64,000 bases of DNA from Pholis gunnellus (lineage: Eukaryota; Chordata; Actinopteri; Perciformes; Pholidae), in the NCBI GenBank assembly GCA_910591455.2, contig OU342809.1, positions 3,860,363 through 3,924,362 of the forward strand, written 5' to 3'. The notes beneath the pieces are model-generated. The model saw only the letters and a program-made list of their open reading frames with translations, ran no database searches and had not been told where the DNA came from. The first letter of the stretch is position 1. Each line of letters starts with the position of its first letter. Position numbers and translations under genes: made by a program. Of this stretch, positions 22,591-34,150 are shown piece after piece.

Positions 22591-23404
22591 GGCAGTCCAG
22601 TGCATGCACAAGTGGAAATATACACACACTTGCACCTCTTTGCAACCCGCAGCCGCCGTGTCTTTCATTGCACGTTGCCATGTTAACTGAAAGCACACTC
22701 AGCTCCTTGGCAGTTGTCTCCTTCTCTGTATTTTTAAAAAGGTGTAAAAGTCCCCACAGAAAAAGCTCAGCAACCTTGTTTCATGTTACACTGACTGCAG
22801 CCAAAGTTTCTCCATGCTCCCCACTGTCAATCACAAGTTGGAATTGCTTTTTAATATAGTCCTGTTTATCATAAAGATGCAATATTTTCTAAAAGGTAAT
22901 TTCTCAGAGATTCAATGTGCTCGAATTCATCTAAATTTCAAATAACATTCCAGTGCAGATAATCTGTTTTCTTTTGCAGACTCTTTGCTTCTCTGTCTCT
23001 TTATCTTGACAGGCAGGGAGGCTGCATCGGATTTACAGCAGCGATTGAGGTTTTGTTGACTCTGACACAAAGAGAGCTGCATTCCTGTGGCCCTGGACGT
23101 ATGAGTGAGCAGGGCCCGGCCCTCGCCTGGTGGGCTGGGGTCTCTTTCCAGTCGCTCCTGTGCACTCATGGGTAGTGGCTTCCTGCGAAGTTTCCTGTCA
23201 GAAAGGGCGTTCAGGGCAGCGGTTACAGCCCTGTGGGAGGAATGTGAAAGATGCCAAGTAAGTTGGCTACAGACCCGGGCCAACAAGTATTTGCACTGCG
23301 TCATTTTTCTGGGTTGTTTTTCACTAGAGATGTGCACAACCTGTGGGAAAATGTAGTGAACGTCAGAAAAGTAGTAAAGGTGTATCTGCGCAAACAAATA
23401 GTTC

Positions 23405-23449
23405 TTTATTAGGTAGTACTATTACTGTATTTATTAGGTAGTACTATTA
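23405..23449 (+). repeat. Short direct repeat, 25-bp period
   Basis: The unit tttattaggtagtactatta occurs twice in a row with a 5-bp spacer. Confidence 0.9.
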
Positions 23450-25727
23450 GCATTGTGCATTTAGAAATACAGTACGACTTTCTGGGAAACGCACCACTTA
23501 ATGATGGTTATCCTGTCTCATCAGGAACAATTGTGAGTCTGTCATTTTTTACCAAATAGAAATAGTCTCTCATATTTAAGGCATTATAATTTAAAGCTAC
23601 TACTTTAATTTTGGCGGTCCTTGTGGACCAAAGCGGTAGTGTTTCCAAAGACCAGATTCCCTTTAGAAAACCTTCCATCTCACTGCAGGTTCTGACAGTC
23701 TGACCACGCAGTCCTGGTCCTGGTTCCCCTGTGCCTCCCTTCCCCCTCCAGTGGGCCAAACAATACGGAAACAGTTTTTTAAGGCTTTATAATCTTCCTA
23801 TTCAAAATAAATAGTAGTTGCATCCTCCCATGGAAGGATAAACGTAGTGTTCAGGGATCTCCCCCGAATCCCTGGTTAAGAAAACTCGAGAGTCTGAAAC
23901 AAACTGAAAATAAAAATAAAAACAAACTGGAAACTTTGTGTGGATAGCCTTCTGTATACACTGATTAAACTGACTCCTTGAGGCCGGTAGCACAGGAAGT
24001 GAGGGAAGTGGTGTGTTTGTGCAGAGAAAGAGGTCAGTGCTCACAATGGAGCCTGGCTCTCCCGTTGTCTGGAAGGGCAGCATTGTAAATCATCTACATT
24101 GGTTAAAACTTAATTTTCACTTCAATTTATTCACAATGAAAGTTGAGACTAATCCCACATTGACTTTGCTCCTCAAAATATACTTTAAAGAACGAATGAA
24201 TGTTCATGAAAGAAGTTGGGCAGTAGAAGATGATCAACAACACAAACAGACAGTGAAACTCAATGTTTGATCATAATTAACAATGTAACACATCTAATAA
24301 TACACATTCACTATAGGTCCCTAATATGGAATATATGGCATACAAGTCCACACTGCCTTTCATTTTAGCTAGCGTACCGTTGAAGCTTCATGTTTACCTT
24401 TTGGTCTGAAAACCCGTTTATGAAAATGGGTTTTCACTGCAATTGTGTTCCTCCAAACTAAGAGAACATATGCTGCATATCAAAAATAAGCCTGTTATCT
24501 CTAGTGGGTGTCAGATGATTGACAGGAAGTATAGAGCAATCAAACAGGACTGGTGTTCAAGACCAGAGTCCCAAAATGGTGCTGTTGTTTAGGTTGTTTT
24601 TTGAAGCGTTTTCTTGTTACATCGTTTCGCTACGTATTTCCCTTAGTTTACGTACTTGACAGAGACTGATTCACTTCACGGTAAAAACGTGGTATAAATG
24701 AAACCCAAATAGCTCAAAATGAGTAATAATGACACGTACATGCTATTTATACGCCTTCCATGAGATCAGGTTGAACCTCGACAAGATGTTTAGTTTAAGC
24801 TGCTACGGTCAAATTATTAAATAAATAGCAACATTCTTTTGCATTTAGCACTGATACGGACTGTGCGTATAGTCACCAGCAGGAACAGTGGACAGTTAAC
24901 TTTAAAATGTTTGTCCATGCAATTATACAGGTCGGGTCTTTTCACTCTCCTTCAATCTGGCATGAATTAGATTGGTGATCACATGCTTGAGCAGTATTAC
25001 GCTCTCTTATCATTTACAGTGCCGTCTTTGTCTGTGCTGTACGTCATGTTATCATCAACCTCATTTAGAAATGTCCTAAAAGGCAGCAGGCAAATCTAGA
25101 TCTCAATCCAAACTACTGAATCTATTCAGACGGCCGAGTCAAGAGTGAATGCTGATTTTAATCTGGTGGACTCACATCAGCACAAATGTCAATTACAGTG
25201 CAGTGAACCAGATGTCCATTGTGTTTGTAATGCAGTTATGATAATTGGCTGACGATCTTTGCCTTTTACATTACTGATTTACATTCTCTGTCCCTCTGGC
25301 TGCCATGCTTTCAGCTGTGTTGCCTCTCATGGTTGAAGGTGATTTGTATCGGGGGGATTCATAGTGGCCATGCACTGCATTGGGTTATGGAGGAAATGAG
25401 ACTGTAAAACTCCCCTTTATGTTCACCTATTTCAGTCAGGCATTTCCTGCAACAGGCCGCTGACCTTTCTGTTTGACACAATGGGCTGAACTGCACATTG
25501 CCTTAGTACAACAGGGAATTACCTCAGAAGGACAAGAAGTTCAACTTTAAAAAGGTGGACAATGAGAGATAAGCGGCTTTGGGTGGAATTCAAGCTAAAA
25601 GTAGTGGAACAAGGTGGAGATCTAATGACCGTTGTGCGTCTGCTGTCCTGTTTTACGAATATATTTTATGGCTTTAGAAAGTACTTTGTAAGGGCAATGG
25701 CAGTACCTACAATAATGTGAAACTTTT

Positions 25728-25850
25728 TAGTTAGGTTAAGACAACAAAACTACTTGGTTAAGGTGAGAAAAAACAATACCGTAACGGTGCCAAGCGTAGC
25801 GGTTTATTTGACGTAACGCGTAACGAATTATGTGACGACGAATCTCTGAC
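25728..25850 (+). repeat. Dispersed repeat fragment (ggcaacaaaactacttggtt type)
   Basis: Contains gttaagacaacaaaactact and tggttaagg followed by acgtaacgcgtaacg. These match the wording of a common teleost element. A shorter trace may be near 48625-48660 (cacgtcagggacatttaggg). Confidence 0.5.
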
Positions 25851-26230
25851 GTCTGAGAATTCAGATAGAAATTCAGAATACGGACCTAGATGGCTGGATA
25901 GTAAATAACTTGCTAATAGAGCTTTAGATTACATGGATCTGGTATCTAAGAGTCCACATTTAATTCTACTATTTTGTTGCACTGTTGCGGTGGTGGTGTT
26001 CATTTTTTATTAGGTTATTTTGTATAACTCCTCTTTTGTGTATTTTTTATCTAATTTAAGTGGCTTTGGGGCAGACACGCTCTCCATGGGGATTTGGGTG
26101 GGTAAGCGTGTAAGACTGCAACTTCAGCTTCCTGGTCTCAACTCTGAGTTGTTGAGGTTTAGGTCCACTAATTAACTCGGACAGATTTCTAGGTACGAGA
26201 TCTGCTCCATCAAACGTGGGATGATAAATT

Positions 26231-26325
26231 TCATTTTTATAGCCCAATAGCAGAAAACACAAATTTGCCTAAGAGAGCTTTACAATCTGTACAGCCAACA
26301 ACATCCTCTGTCCTCTGTCTTTAAA
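26231..26325 (+). repeat. Dispersed repeat fragment (tatagcccaatatcacaaa type)
   Basis: Contains tttttatagcccaatagcag, aatttgcctaagagagcttt and acaatctgtacagc, a near match to a widespread teleost repeat. Confidence 0.7.
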
Positions 26326-29182
26326 ACATCATTGCAGTGATATCACAGTATACCACTCACACTGTTTACAGGATAGGTGATGTCAAAGAAAATAAAGACA
26401 CCAGAGGGGGAAAAAGATGAGTCAGAATGCCACGGTGAATAAAAAGTTAGCGGGACCATTCAAGTCAAAAATACTTCACATTTAACGAGGGGCAATTTCA
26501 GGTCTAAATGTCATGATCGTGAAAAAGGTTTTGACCATGGCACATGTTAAAAATCATTTTTGTCTTCCTGTCAACCCTCTGCAGGAATGTAGCTCTTTCT
26601 TTTTTCAAAATGCAGCGATGTCCTCAGTGTTTCCATTAGCTGTGACCGTCACATCATCTCTCTCGCTCTCTCTGGGGAGAGGCGGTATGTCGTAAACATC
26701 ACCCCCTGCAGGACCGATGACATCACTGTCTTATCCGTCCGTCCCCTCCCTTGGACTCCAGTCAAAGCCTCGCGTCTTAATTACTACTTTGCCGAAGCCA
26801 TTCCACAGTGCAGATGAACGCCCGCCTGCAGACAGTAAACAAACAAGTGGCTACTTTCATGATGCATCATCACAAAAGTTGATTGCTTCACAAATGGGTT
26901 GCTGCCAACAGTAAACAGCAATTATTGCACCCAATACTTTTGTATCTCTTTGATATATATAATTCAAGCTATTTCACCACAAAAGCTTAATTTCCATTAA
27001 TGTGCCTATAAATATGAGTCTCAGTGTGCTTTGAGTAGTTTATCGTTCATTTGATATCATTTTAGAATCGTCACGCCACAAAAGTGTCAGAGATTAGAGA
27101 AGTCGGATAAACAGATCCGGAAAAGTGAGAAAAACCATCTATGGTGTACAAAGCCAACTGTCAAGGAGATGTAAACACTTCCTCTGAACACAAAGGAGGA
27201 ATGTAGACATTGGACTGACGATGCCAAACCCCCTCGACAGTAGAACAATATGAGCCAGCTGCTTGCTGGTGTGAACAATAGGTTTAATACATAACAGAAA
27301 ATCTCCTTATAGTCCTCTGAAACCTGTTTGTCACAATGAGCGAGAGAAGATTTAAAAGGTGGAATGTGTTCGCCCTCTCTGATAAAGTGACATGTAAACG
27401 GATTAATACTAAGGAACCTTCTAGCAGAGAAAGCCTTTCGTACAGAGAAAGTTTAGTTTTGGCCATAAGCATCATGTGATGCCTTGGAAATCTGTCTGTT
27501 ACCTTCAATACAACATACAGAGGTGACTTTGTTACTTGAAGTGTAGTCACATGTTCCCTATTTTGACCTGCATTATAGAGTTTCTAGATTCATTTGTTGA
27601 TTTCAAAGAGGCCACACCCACTGAAACTTGGCAACCTATGATAGAGTCAAACGAATGCAATTAATGCATTTCCTTCCTCATAAAAACAACGTGCGGAGTG
27701 GAATTTTGGGGTATTTAGAACCATCATTTCCCCTACCGTCCCTGGCACATTGCTACTTTTCTTGGCGTGCTATCGCCACCGACTGTCAATGAGTATAATG
27801 AGGTGAAAACATCCAACGCCTTATGTATCCGCATGTGCATCCTTCTGTGTCTGAGATAAGACGGTAACCCACTCTCTCAAAAATATTACTCTATAGCACT
27901 ACTTGTGGTCAAACAAATATACAACACTTGAGATATCTTGCTAACTAATAGACAAAGATAAATAGCATAAATAGCATTAAAAGCAATTGTAGATTAATTA
28001 ACCACAACCCAAAATAAGATCTGACCAATCTGTACACTGACACACCTTAACTTAATCAAAACTGTTTGCTCCCTATATTTAACATTAATGTGATTAAACA
28101 ATCCAATTTCTCGTCCATAGAGGAACATGATTTCTTACCAATAATCCTAAAAATCTTCGACATGTTTTCCAGTTCAACTAACTCACATTTGCACTTTGCC
28201 TGTGAAACCAAATTGCTAATGAGATTGTCCACCACATGTGTGTGTTCACCTCTCCCTCTCACATTGTCTTTGCTCTGCTTCACTTGCCCTGAGTGCTGTG
28301 CTTTGGGATGTGATGTCAGGACATACGTAGGCAGCACCTGTCGATTTACGCACAAAGGCAGGCAGCGAGCTGATAGGTTCACGACCCCTACCGGCCCTTA
28401 TGTGGATACATCTGGATGCTGCTGCTGCACCCCCCCCACACACACACACTGTATGTGACCGCTGTGGCAGCGTGGAGCGCCTCTCTGCAGCATAAGCCAT
28501 ATTAAAGTGAGGTATCTGCAGTCCTCCTTCAGTCTATTTTACACACTCAAACACTGCAGACACACTCCCTCAGCAATCAGAGGAAGCTGGTAGCAGAGGT
28601 GCTACGATTCCAACAGGAAACACCCTCTATTGTTCTTCCCTGGTTGCCAACCCACACCCACAGTCTGCCTTCACGTTGAAATGTCATTTTTACACCATCT
28701 TTCATTGCTGGGCTTGTGTTTCAATATAGCCCTTGTTGTCCAATTTTACATTCCATTTGTACCAGTATAAAACACAGACCTGCTTTAGAGGGATGTAAGC
28801 GTTTTCTGTCTTGGGACTAAATGTCTTTTTTGCAAATTTGGCTATGGTGATTTTAAAAATCAAGGAGGTTTTTGTTTTTATTGATAAGGATTTACAATTT
28901 GTAGTTTTTTTTAGATAAACTATGGCCTTAACGCAAGTCTTTTTCTCATTAAGTTATGCACTGTAATATCCACGTTGTGTTGACAGCAGTAAAATCTATT
29001 CCTCGTAAAATGGTAGTGCTGAAAAGCTTGGTGACACCGATTTGTGGGGCTAGTTTTCAAACTACTGTAAATAGCCAAGTAGGTCTATCTGCACCTCCAC
29101 AGAACAACAGAACATGTACTGCACGAAACACTCCTTGAAGCAGTCACATTCGATTAGGTTTAGGTGCTGAAGTGCCAAAAAA

Positions 29183-29475
29183 ATTACTTCTCACTTGATT
29201 TATTACCTCAGTAAACATTGTAAACATGAGTTTATGGTCTAAATCTAGTTTCAGGTCTTCTTCAATACAGCATGATGTTCATTTAGTAAATTAGCATGTG
29301 GCTACCTTGTGATTGGCTACCAGAACCGTATACGCCGTCTCTACGGCACTCCTTTCGCAGTCAAAATAGGATCACTTCCGTTCAATGGTTGCCAAAAACC
29401 ATATGGCGACAGTCAAAATCCAAGATGGCGATGGCCAAAAATGCTGAACTTGAGACTTGAAAACGTCAGTCCGTA
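29183..29475 (+). repeat. Repeat family A, copy A1 (internally deleted form)
   Basis: Shares cttgatttattacctcagta, aacattgtaaacatgagttt and cttcaatacagcatgatgtt with the other copies, then jumps to a segment with aagatggcgatggccaaaaa. The same short form occurs in reverse at 60272-60545, so A1 and A7 form a subfamily. A1 lacks the CTCF-like end. Confidence 0.85.
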
Positions 29476-31195
29476 TAGTGAACGTAGCATTAGGGGATAT
29501 GTTTTGTTGTGTGTACTGTGATTTAATCATTTTTATCATAAAACAAAACAACATCACTCCAAGTCTCCCCTTTATAAATTGATTCACATAAACTAGGTCC
29601 CCCTTATGTAAAAACTTAAACTGAATTTAATTTACGAAATAGAAATATTGTCGTGTGTCACAATAATCTCATTTGCTTTCCTCATCTTTAGGTTAAAATA
29701 TAAAATGGTAATCTACATCTTGAACACATTCTCCAGGGGTTTGGCCAATCAAGCAGTTTGATTCAACACATTATGATTGCAAGAGACAGAGTGCCCACGC
29801 TCAGCATCTTTTCCCACACTACAAAGATCCTCTACAGTACATGTAAGTGGGTGAGTGTGCTTAATGTAAATTCAGCTTGTGTAACATCTTAAATCAACAT
29901 GTAGGCAGCAGTAGATAAATATTCTGTATCTTGCTCCAGCTTTGTATCGAGTATGGAATATTCAAAACAAAGACTTGTTTTTTGGTAGCACCAATCAAAC
30001 ACATGGAAATATTGTATGTGCTTTTGCATCATTTTGTTGCACTTCCCCACATTTCAATCAGAAAAGTTTGGCGTCATTGGAAGCTTTGGGGTTTACCAAC
30101 GTTTGACTTAACAGCATGAGTTTGTGATGTCAGTGATTCTTTTTTTAAACACTTGCAGTGAAATATAAAAAGTATACAAAGGGTTACAATTCTGGAGAAG
30201 TGGGATGAATTCGACTAAGGGGCGTTCATTTCCAAATGCTCTATCTCCCTCATTAACTCGATCAACACTAAAGAAGAGCTTTTAGTGTTAGTGTTGAGGT
30301 TGCAGTTGCCCCTCAGCTGACTTGGTTCCATAAAAATAATGGGTACATCACAAACTCTTCTGTCCTTTGACTTCTGCAAGTGCAATCAAACACGAGCAGG
30401 AGTCATGGGTCTCTTTTGTACCCTTATCACTGATTGGCTCATCAGCCACACCTGGAGTGCCCATTGGAGTTAAGTTACCTCCACACTCGGTTAATTAAAG
30501 CTGTGGGTTGACTGATTCAGCAGAAAATGAGGAGGTGGAGCAAAGAGAAAAGAGAGGGAAAAACATACAACATGATTTTATCTTTTAAAACTGTTAAACC
30601 TTCATTCTACATTCCCCACAGCTAAACCATGATTCGTCAATCTTCAAACACATGCGGTTAATGCCTGAAAATTGTCGCTTGTCGACAGATGTCTGTTTTT
30701 GTGTGTGCAGACAGTTCTTGAAAGAGCTTAAAAGAGCTGCATGTTTGGTTCTGGTGGACATGATCGCTGCGGGTTGTGAGATGGCAATAATCATAAAAGA
30801 CATTATGACATGACTCACTTCAAAACAAATTTTGGTTGGAACTGTCAAAAATGTAAATCCTTGTGTTTGTATGTTAGCACAAAGTGTTTGTTTTTCTGAT
30901 GCATAAAAGAGAAATAAACTGATTCGATAGGTTTAAAACATAATCAGGTTAAGAATCTGCAGAGAACAGGTGAGAACAACATAAAAACCCAAAGAGGAAT
31001 CTCTCTTATCTTTCAAACTTAAATTTCAAGACCTGGAATCTGTAATGTTTATTATGTTCATGATGTACTATGTTCAAGGAATGTCAGAAAGCTGCATTTC
31101 TGACATTGATGTATGTAAACATGGTTTTATGAATTAAAAGGTAACGTGTATATATATGATGTCTTTTTCTTACCACTCTGTAAAAATGCGTTCGC
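29476..31195. other. Gene-poor region
   Basis: AT-rich, no exon recognised. 30420-30600 has homeodomain-type ttaattaaag words in otherwise complex sequence. Confidence 0.55.
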
Positions 31196-31645
31196 CTCCA
31201 CGGTGTTGTCCTGTCTGGGAGTTTATAGGAACTTTATAGGGCCGTCCTCGACCAAAGAAATTTGACTCATACGATTTTTCGACTAATCAATCAATTAATA
31301 AAACAAATCTGTAAAACTAACACACAAAACCACAACATTAAATCTTGTTTTTACCAGAGATGCGTTCATACATTTCTTGTAACCGACCAAGAGGGGGCAG
31401 TCCTTGAACTTTAACCCTGTCACAGTGGGTTTACAGTTCATCAAAGTAAAGTAGAACCGTTTTTGTCACATAAAAACGTATTTTTCAGCGTTCAGTTGTA
31501 CTGAGCTCCTCCCTCTTGTGTCACTTATGGTCGCAAGAAACCAAGATGGCGTCGGCCAATATACCAAACTGGAGGCTTCAAAATAGCAGTCCACAAACAA
31601 ATGGGTGAGGTCACAGTGACTACATCTTTTATATATACATTTGTT
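31196..31645 (+). repeat. Repeat family A, copy A2, interrupted by a nested insertion
   Basis: The left part (ccacggtgttgtcctgtctg) and right part (aactttaaccctg, then cagttgtactgagctcctcc, aagatggcgtcggcc, ggtcacagtgactaca) align with the full copy at 62504-63030. They are separated by an insertion at 31237-31405. Confidence 0.8.
31237..31405. mobile_element. 169-bp non-autonomous hAT-like insertion with 8-bp target duplication
   Basis: Flanked by perfect direct copies of GAACTTTA (31229-31236 and 31406-31413). The intact site GAACTTTAACC is present in the uninterrupted copy A8 (62813-62823). It starts TAGGGCCGTCCTCGACC, which fits the hAT end rule. The right end in reverse reads AAGGACTGCCCC, a weak inverted match. 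An 8-bp duplication is characteristic of hAT elements. It carries accaagagggggcag, a CTCF-like core, at 31387-31401. Confidence 0.7.
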
Positions 31646-34004
31646 CCAACTTTACTTCTGGTCTGACACTATTAACAAACACTGCAAGAGGAAATACAAA
31701 TACAGCATACAAAGCCCTCAACTCTCAATGAAAACCAATTCAAAAAACTGCTCCAGGCTACTTAAAGACACTTTCTGATCGGGGCCTTAGAATGTTTTTG
31801 CTGTCAAGTTTGAAAAGGCCTATAGTGTTCAACGGGTGACATCGCACCCACAGGCGTGATTAGGTATAACTACTCCTGACCCCAGGGTCATAGTCCCATG
31901 GCTACAGGTTAACTGAAATATAACTAAGCCTTGAGGCCATTTCATCTTCTTTTGTTCCTTGAGAGGACTTCCAAACTTTCCAACATCTCTGGAATGTAGA
32001 GATGTTTTCCCAAATATTAGCAAGAACATCCCCAACATGGCTGAAGGCCCTGCCTGGTGCCAGAGCAGGTTGTGTCTACGGACGTCTCTGTTCCTATAAT
32101 CTCAACGAGGCTGGAGACTATCTGGTATCTGGTTCAAGGCTGCCGCGTCTATAGGGGTGAAAAGGGAGGTCTTGTTTTGACACCGTGGGACAGCTCGCTT
32201 TGTTCTTACTTATCTCTCCCTTCTGCAGCTAACCCCCCCTACATAGTGTTTCCCTGTGATGTCTGGGTGTGAGATAGCAGACTTTAAAACACACACTCTA
32301 CTCATCTGAGAGCCTTCCTTTGGGTAGCGCCTTGTAAAAATATGCTATTTAGTGTTTGTACTCGTTAGTCACCTCTAAGCCTCTTGGGGGTTAGTGATTA
32401 AAGTGTCACCAATACAGGAAAAAAAAGACAAGATCCAACAGGAGAAACATGTCCAAAGAAACAAAGATATTGTGACTCTTTTGAATGTGCATTACTGTGC
32501 CAATAAAATAACAATGCTAGTGTTTGTACAGACAAAACTGTCTCTAACCAGCTTTTTGCTAACTCCCATGTTTGCTAGCAGGCTGCCATTTTCTGTGATG
32601 GTATTGCCTTGAAGACTCAAAATCATTAAAAGGTAATTGGTTGGAGTTCTTTGCCTATTTTTTGCAGATATTGTGTTTACCCGTTATTTACATAATCATA
32701 CTCGGCTGAAACTAGACACACAAGGAGCTGCTTTCAGTAGCATTTGCAGAAAGCTATTACCCTGTTTGATAATGAGCAAATCCCCCTTCATCCATGAGTT
32801 TACGACCCTTCTTCCCATTTCAAAGCCAATATGACGGAATTGATGTATCGTTTTAATCCTGAAATTGTCAAAACCTTGAATGTATCTATTACAGTTCATT
32901 CCATCCACTTTATCTTATGAGCATTCACCCCCTCCACCCCCTCACTACCACGCAGTACCTGGGTGTATTGTTTCCTCGAGAGCCCATGTGATTTGCTGTG
33001 AAGAGCTCAAGATTATATTTCAGCCCGAGGCTTTGGAGTGGTCATACGTCTTGGGAGAGCGAGAATTGGCTCCGCGGGGGGTGGGCGGCCAAACAAGTAA
33101 CCACCGACCGGTTCACCTTCTAATCCTATTGAAAGGCGGTAAGAGGTGAGAAACTCTATCGCACATAAAAAGAGGGCCTCATTTTACACACACTCTGCAC
33201 CGAGATCCCAGCTTCCCACAGCCCGTCTACAGCAGGAATTAATGGGTTTGTAGCTTTGTGCAGCAGTGTTTGGCCAAAACATCCTGAGATTTGCATGAGA
33301 GCCTTTAGCCAGAAAGACGGAGAGCACGACTTTATACCCATTCTCCCTTGGCTGCACTGAGCAAAGGATTAGTTCAACACCTACTTTTATAATGCTGTTT
33401 GATACAGTTTGCTAGGTTTGACTCACAGCGACAATGTTCCGTGTAAAGCTGCAGTGCCCCAGTTCATTGCTACATACTAATTCAAGTGTGGTTTTGAGCA
33501 TAATGCGCGGTCAAGTGACACAGTTAAGTATACATTTGCTTGATGTTGCTTGATTGAGTGTGCTGCTGATGGTTATTTGTGTTCCTCTGTGAAGTGCACA
33601 TAGGAAACGAACGAGAGGCTCACAGCTGCAGCCAATGAAAGCTAATTATGGTGGTGAGACATCCAAAAGGATAATCTTAGAACAAAAGCATTTCACAAAG
33701 TAACTATACATCTTATGGTCAAGATTGGGCCCAAAAAAAAACAGTGCGTCTCTAATAATTAGTTGAATGTGCAATAATATCAGTTTTGCCTCTTAAGTAG
33801 AGTTTTAAACTGCCGTGTCTTTGTGATGCCCGACTGGCACAATTACTAAATCCCCCAAGTTTGTCCGACCCACCCATCCTTAGAAATATATTTGTAATAT
33901 GTCAAAAACAACCTTGTTGTATGAGAACGTAATTGTTTGGAGACTGGCCTGTTAGAAGACATCGAGACATCTTAGGTCAAAACTCTTTTTGCATAGAGGC
34001 ATTG
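31646..34004. other. Gene-poor region
   Basis: No exon recognised. 31820-32280 is GC-richer than its surroundings and might be an old retroelement fragment, unproven. 33150-33360 and 33480-33660 are complex, non-repetitive sequence. The first member of a duplicated element lies at 33740-33840. Confidence 0.5.
33740..33840 (+). other. Duplicated non-coding element, copy 1
   Basis: Starts aacagtgcgtctctaataat and ends cccgactggcac. It shares both ends and internal words (aattagt, aatat, gtgtc) with the element at 34841-34972. Confidence 0.6.
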
Positions 34005-34150
34005 TTATACAGTGCACTGTGTTAGCGACCTGTCAATCACAGTAGCCCCGCCCTAAAGCACACCCTGCTTTATGGTCTATTTTACTCTAAATGGACCATC
34101 ATTTAAGAAGACTTGAAACAAGTGATTGAGACCATAAACATGTTTATAAC
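34005..34150 (-). repeat. Repeat family A, copy A3 (fragment)
   Basis: Reverse-strand match to the middle of family A: catgtttatggtctcaatca, tcaagtcttctt, atgatggtccatttagagta, accataaagcagggtgtgct and ttagggcggggcta. Confidence 0.85.

Larger units (their letters stand above)
20401..24300. other. Gene-poor region
   Basis: No exon recognised. Contains a short direct repeat with unit gattttgtattaaaaaat (20931-20976), a CA array (22539-22586) and a 25-bp-period direct repeat (23405-23449). Locally GC-rich non-coding stretches lie at 21230-21550 and 22980-23300; open frames there resemble no protein I know. Confidence 0.6.
24300..29182. other. Gene-poor region
   Basis: No exon recognised. Two repeat fragments are listed (25728-25850 and 26231-26325). 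Around 23610 and 12370 there are related phrases (gg-cccttgtggacaaaagcg-like) that look like traces of another repeat. 24900-25450 is non-repetitive and of normal complexity. Confidence 0.55.

Noticed and set aside
23405..23449. Short tandem pair as a CRISPR-like or regulatory array
   Set aside because: Only two units with a 5-bp gap; a simple local duplication.
28066..28458. 130-codon open frame and its reverse partner
   Set aside because: No recognisable motif; open in both directions as expected by chance in this composition.
31820..32280. Possible LTR retroelement fragment
   Set aside because: GC-richer block without a visible LTR pair, primer site or coding motif.
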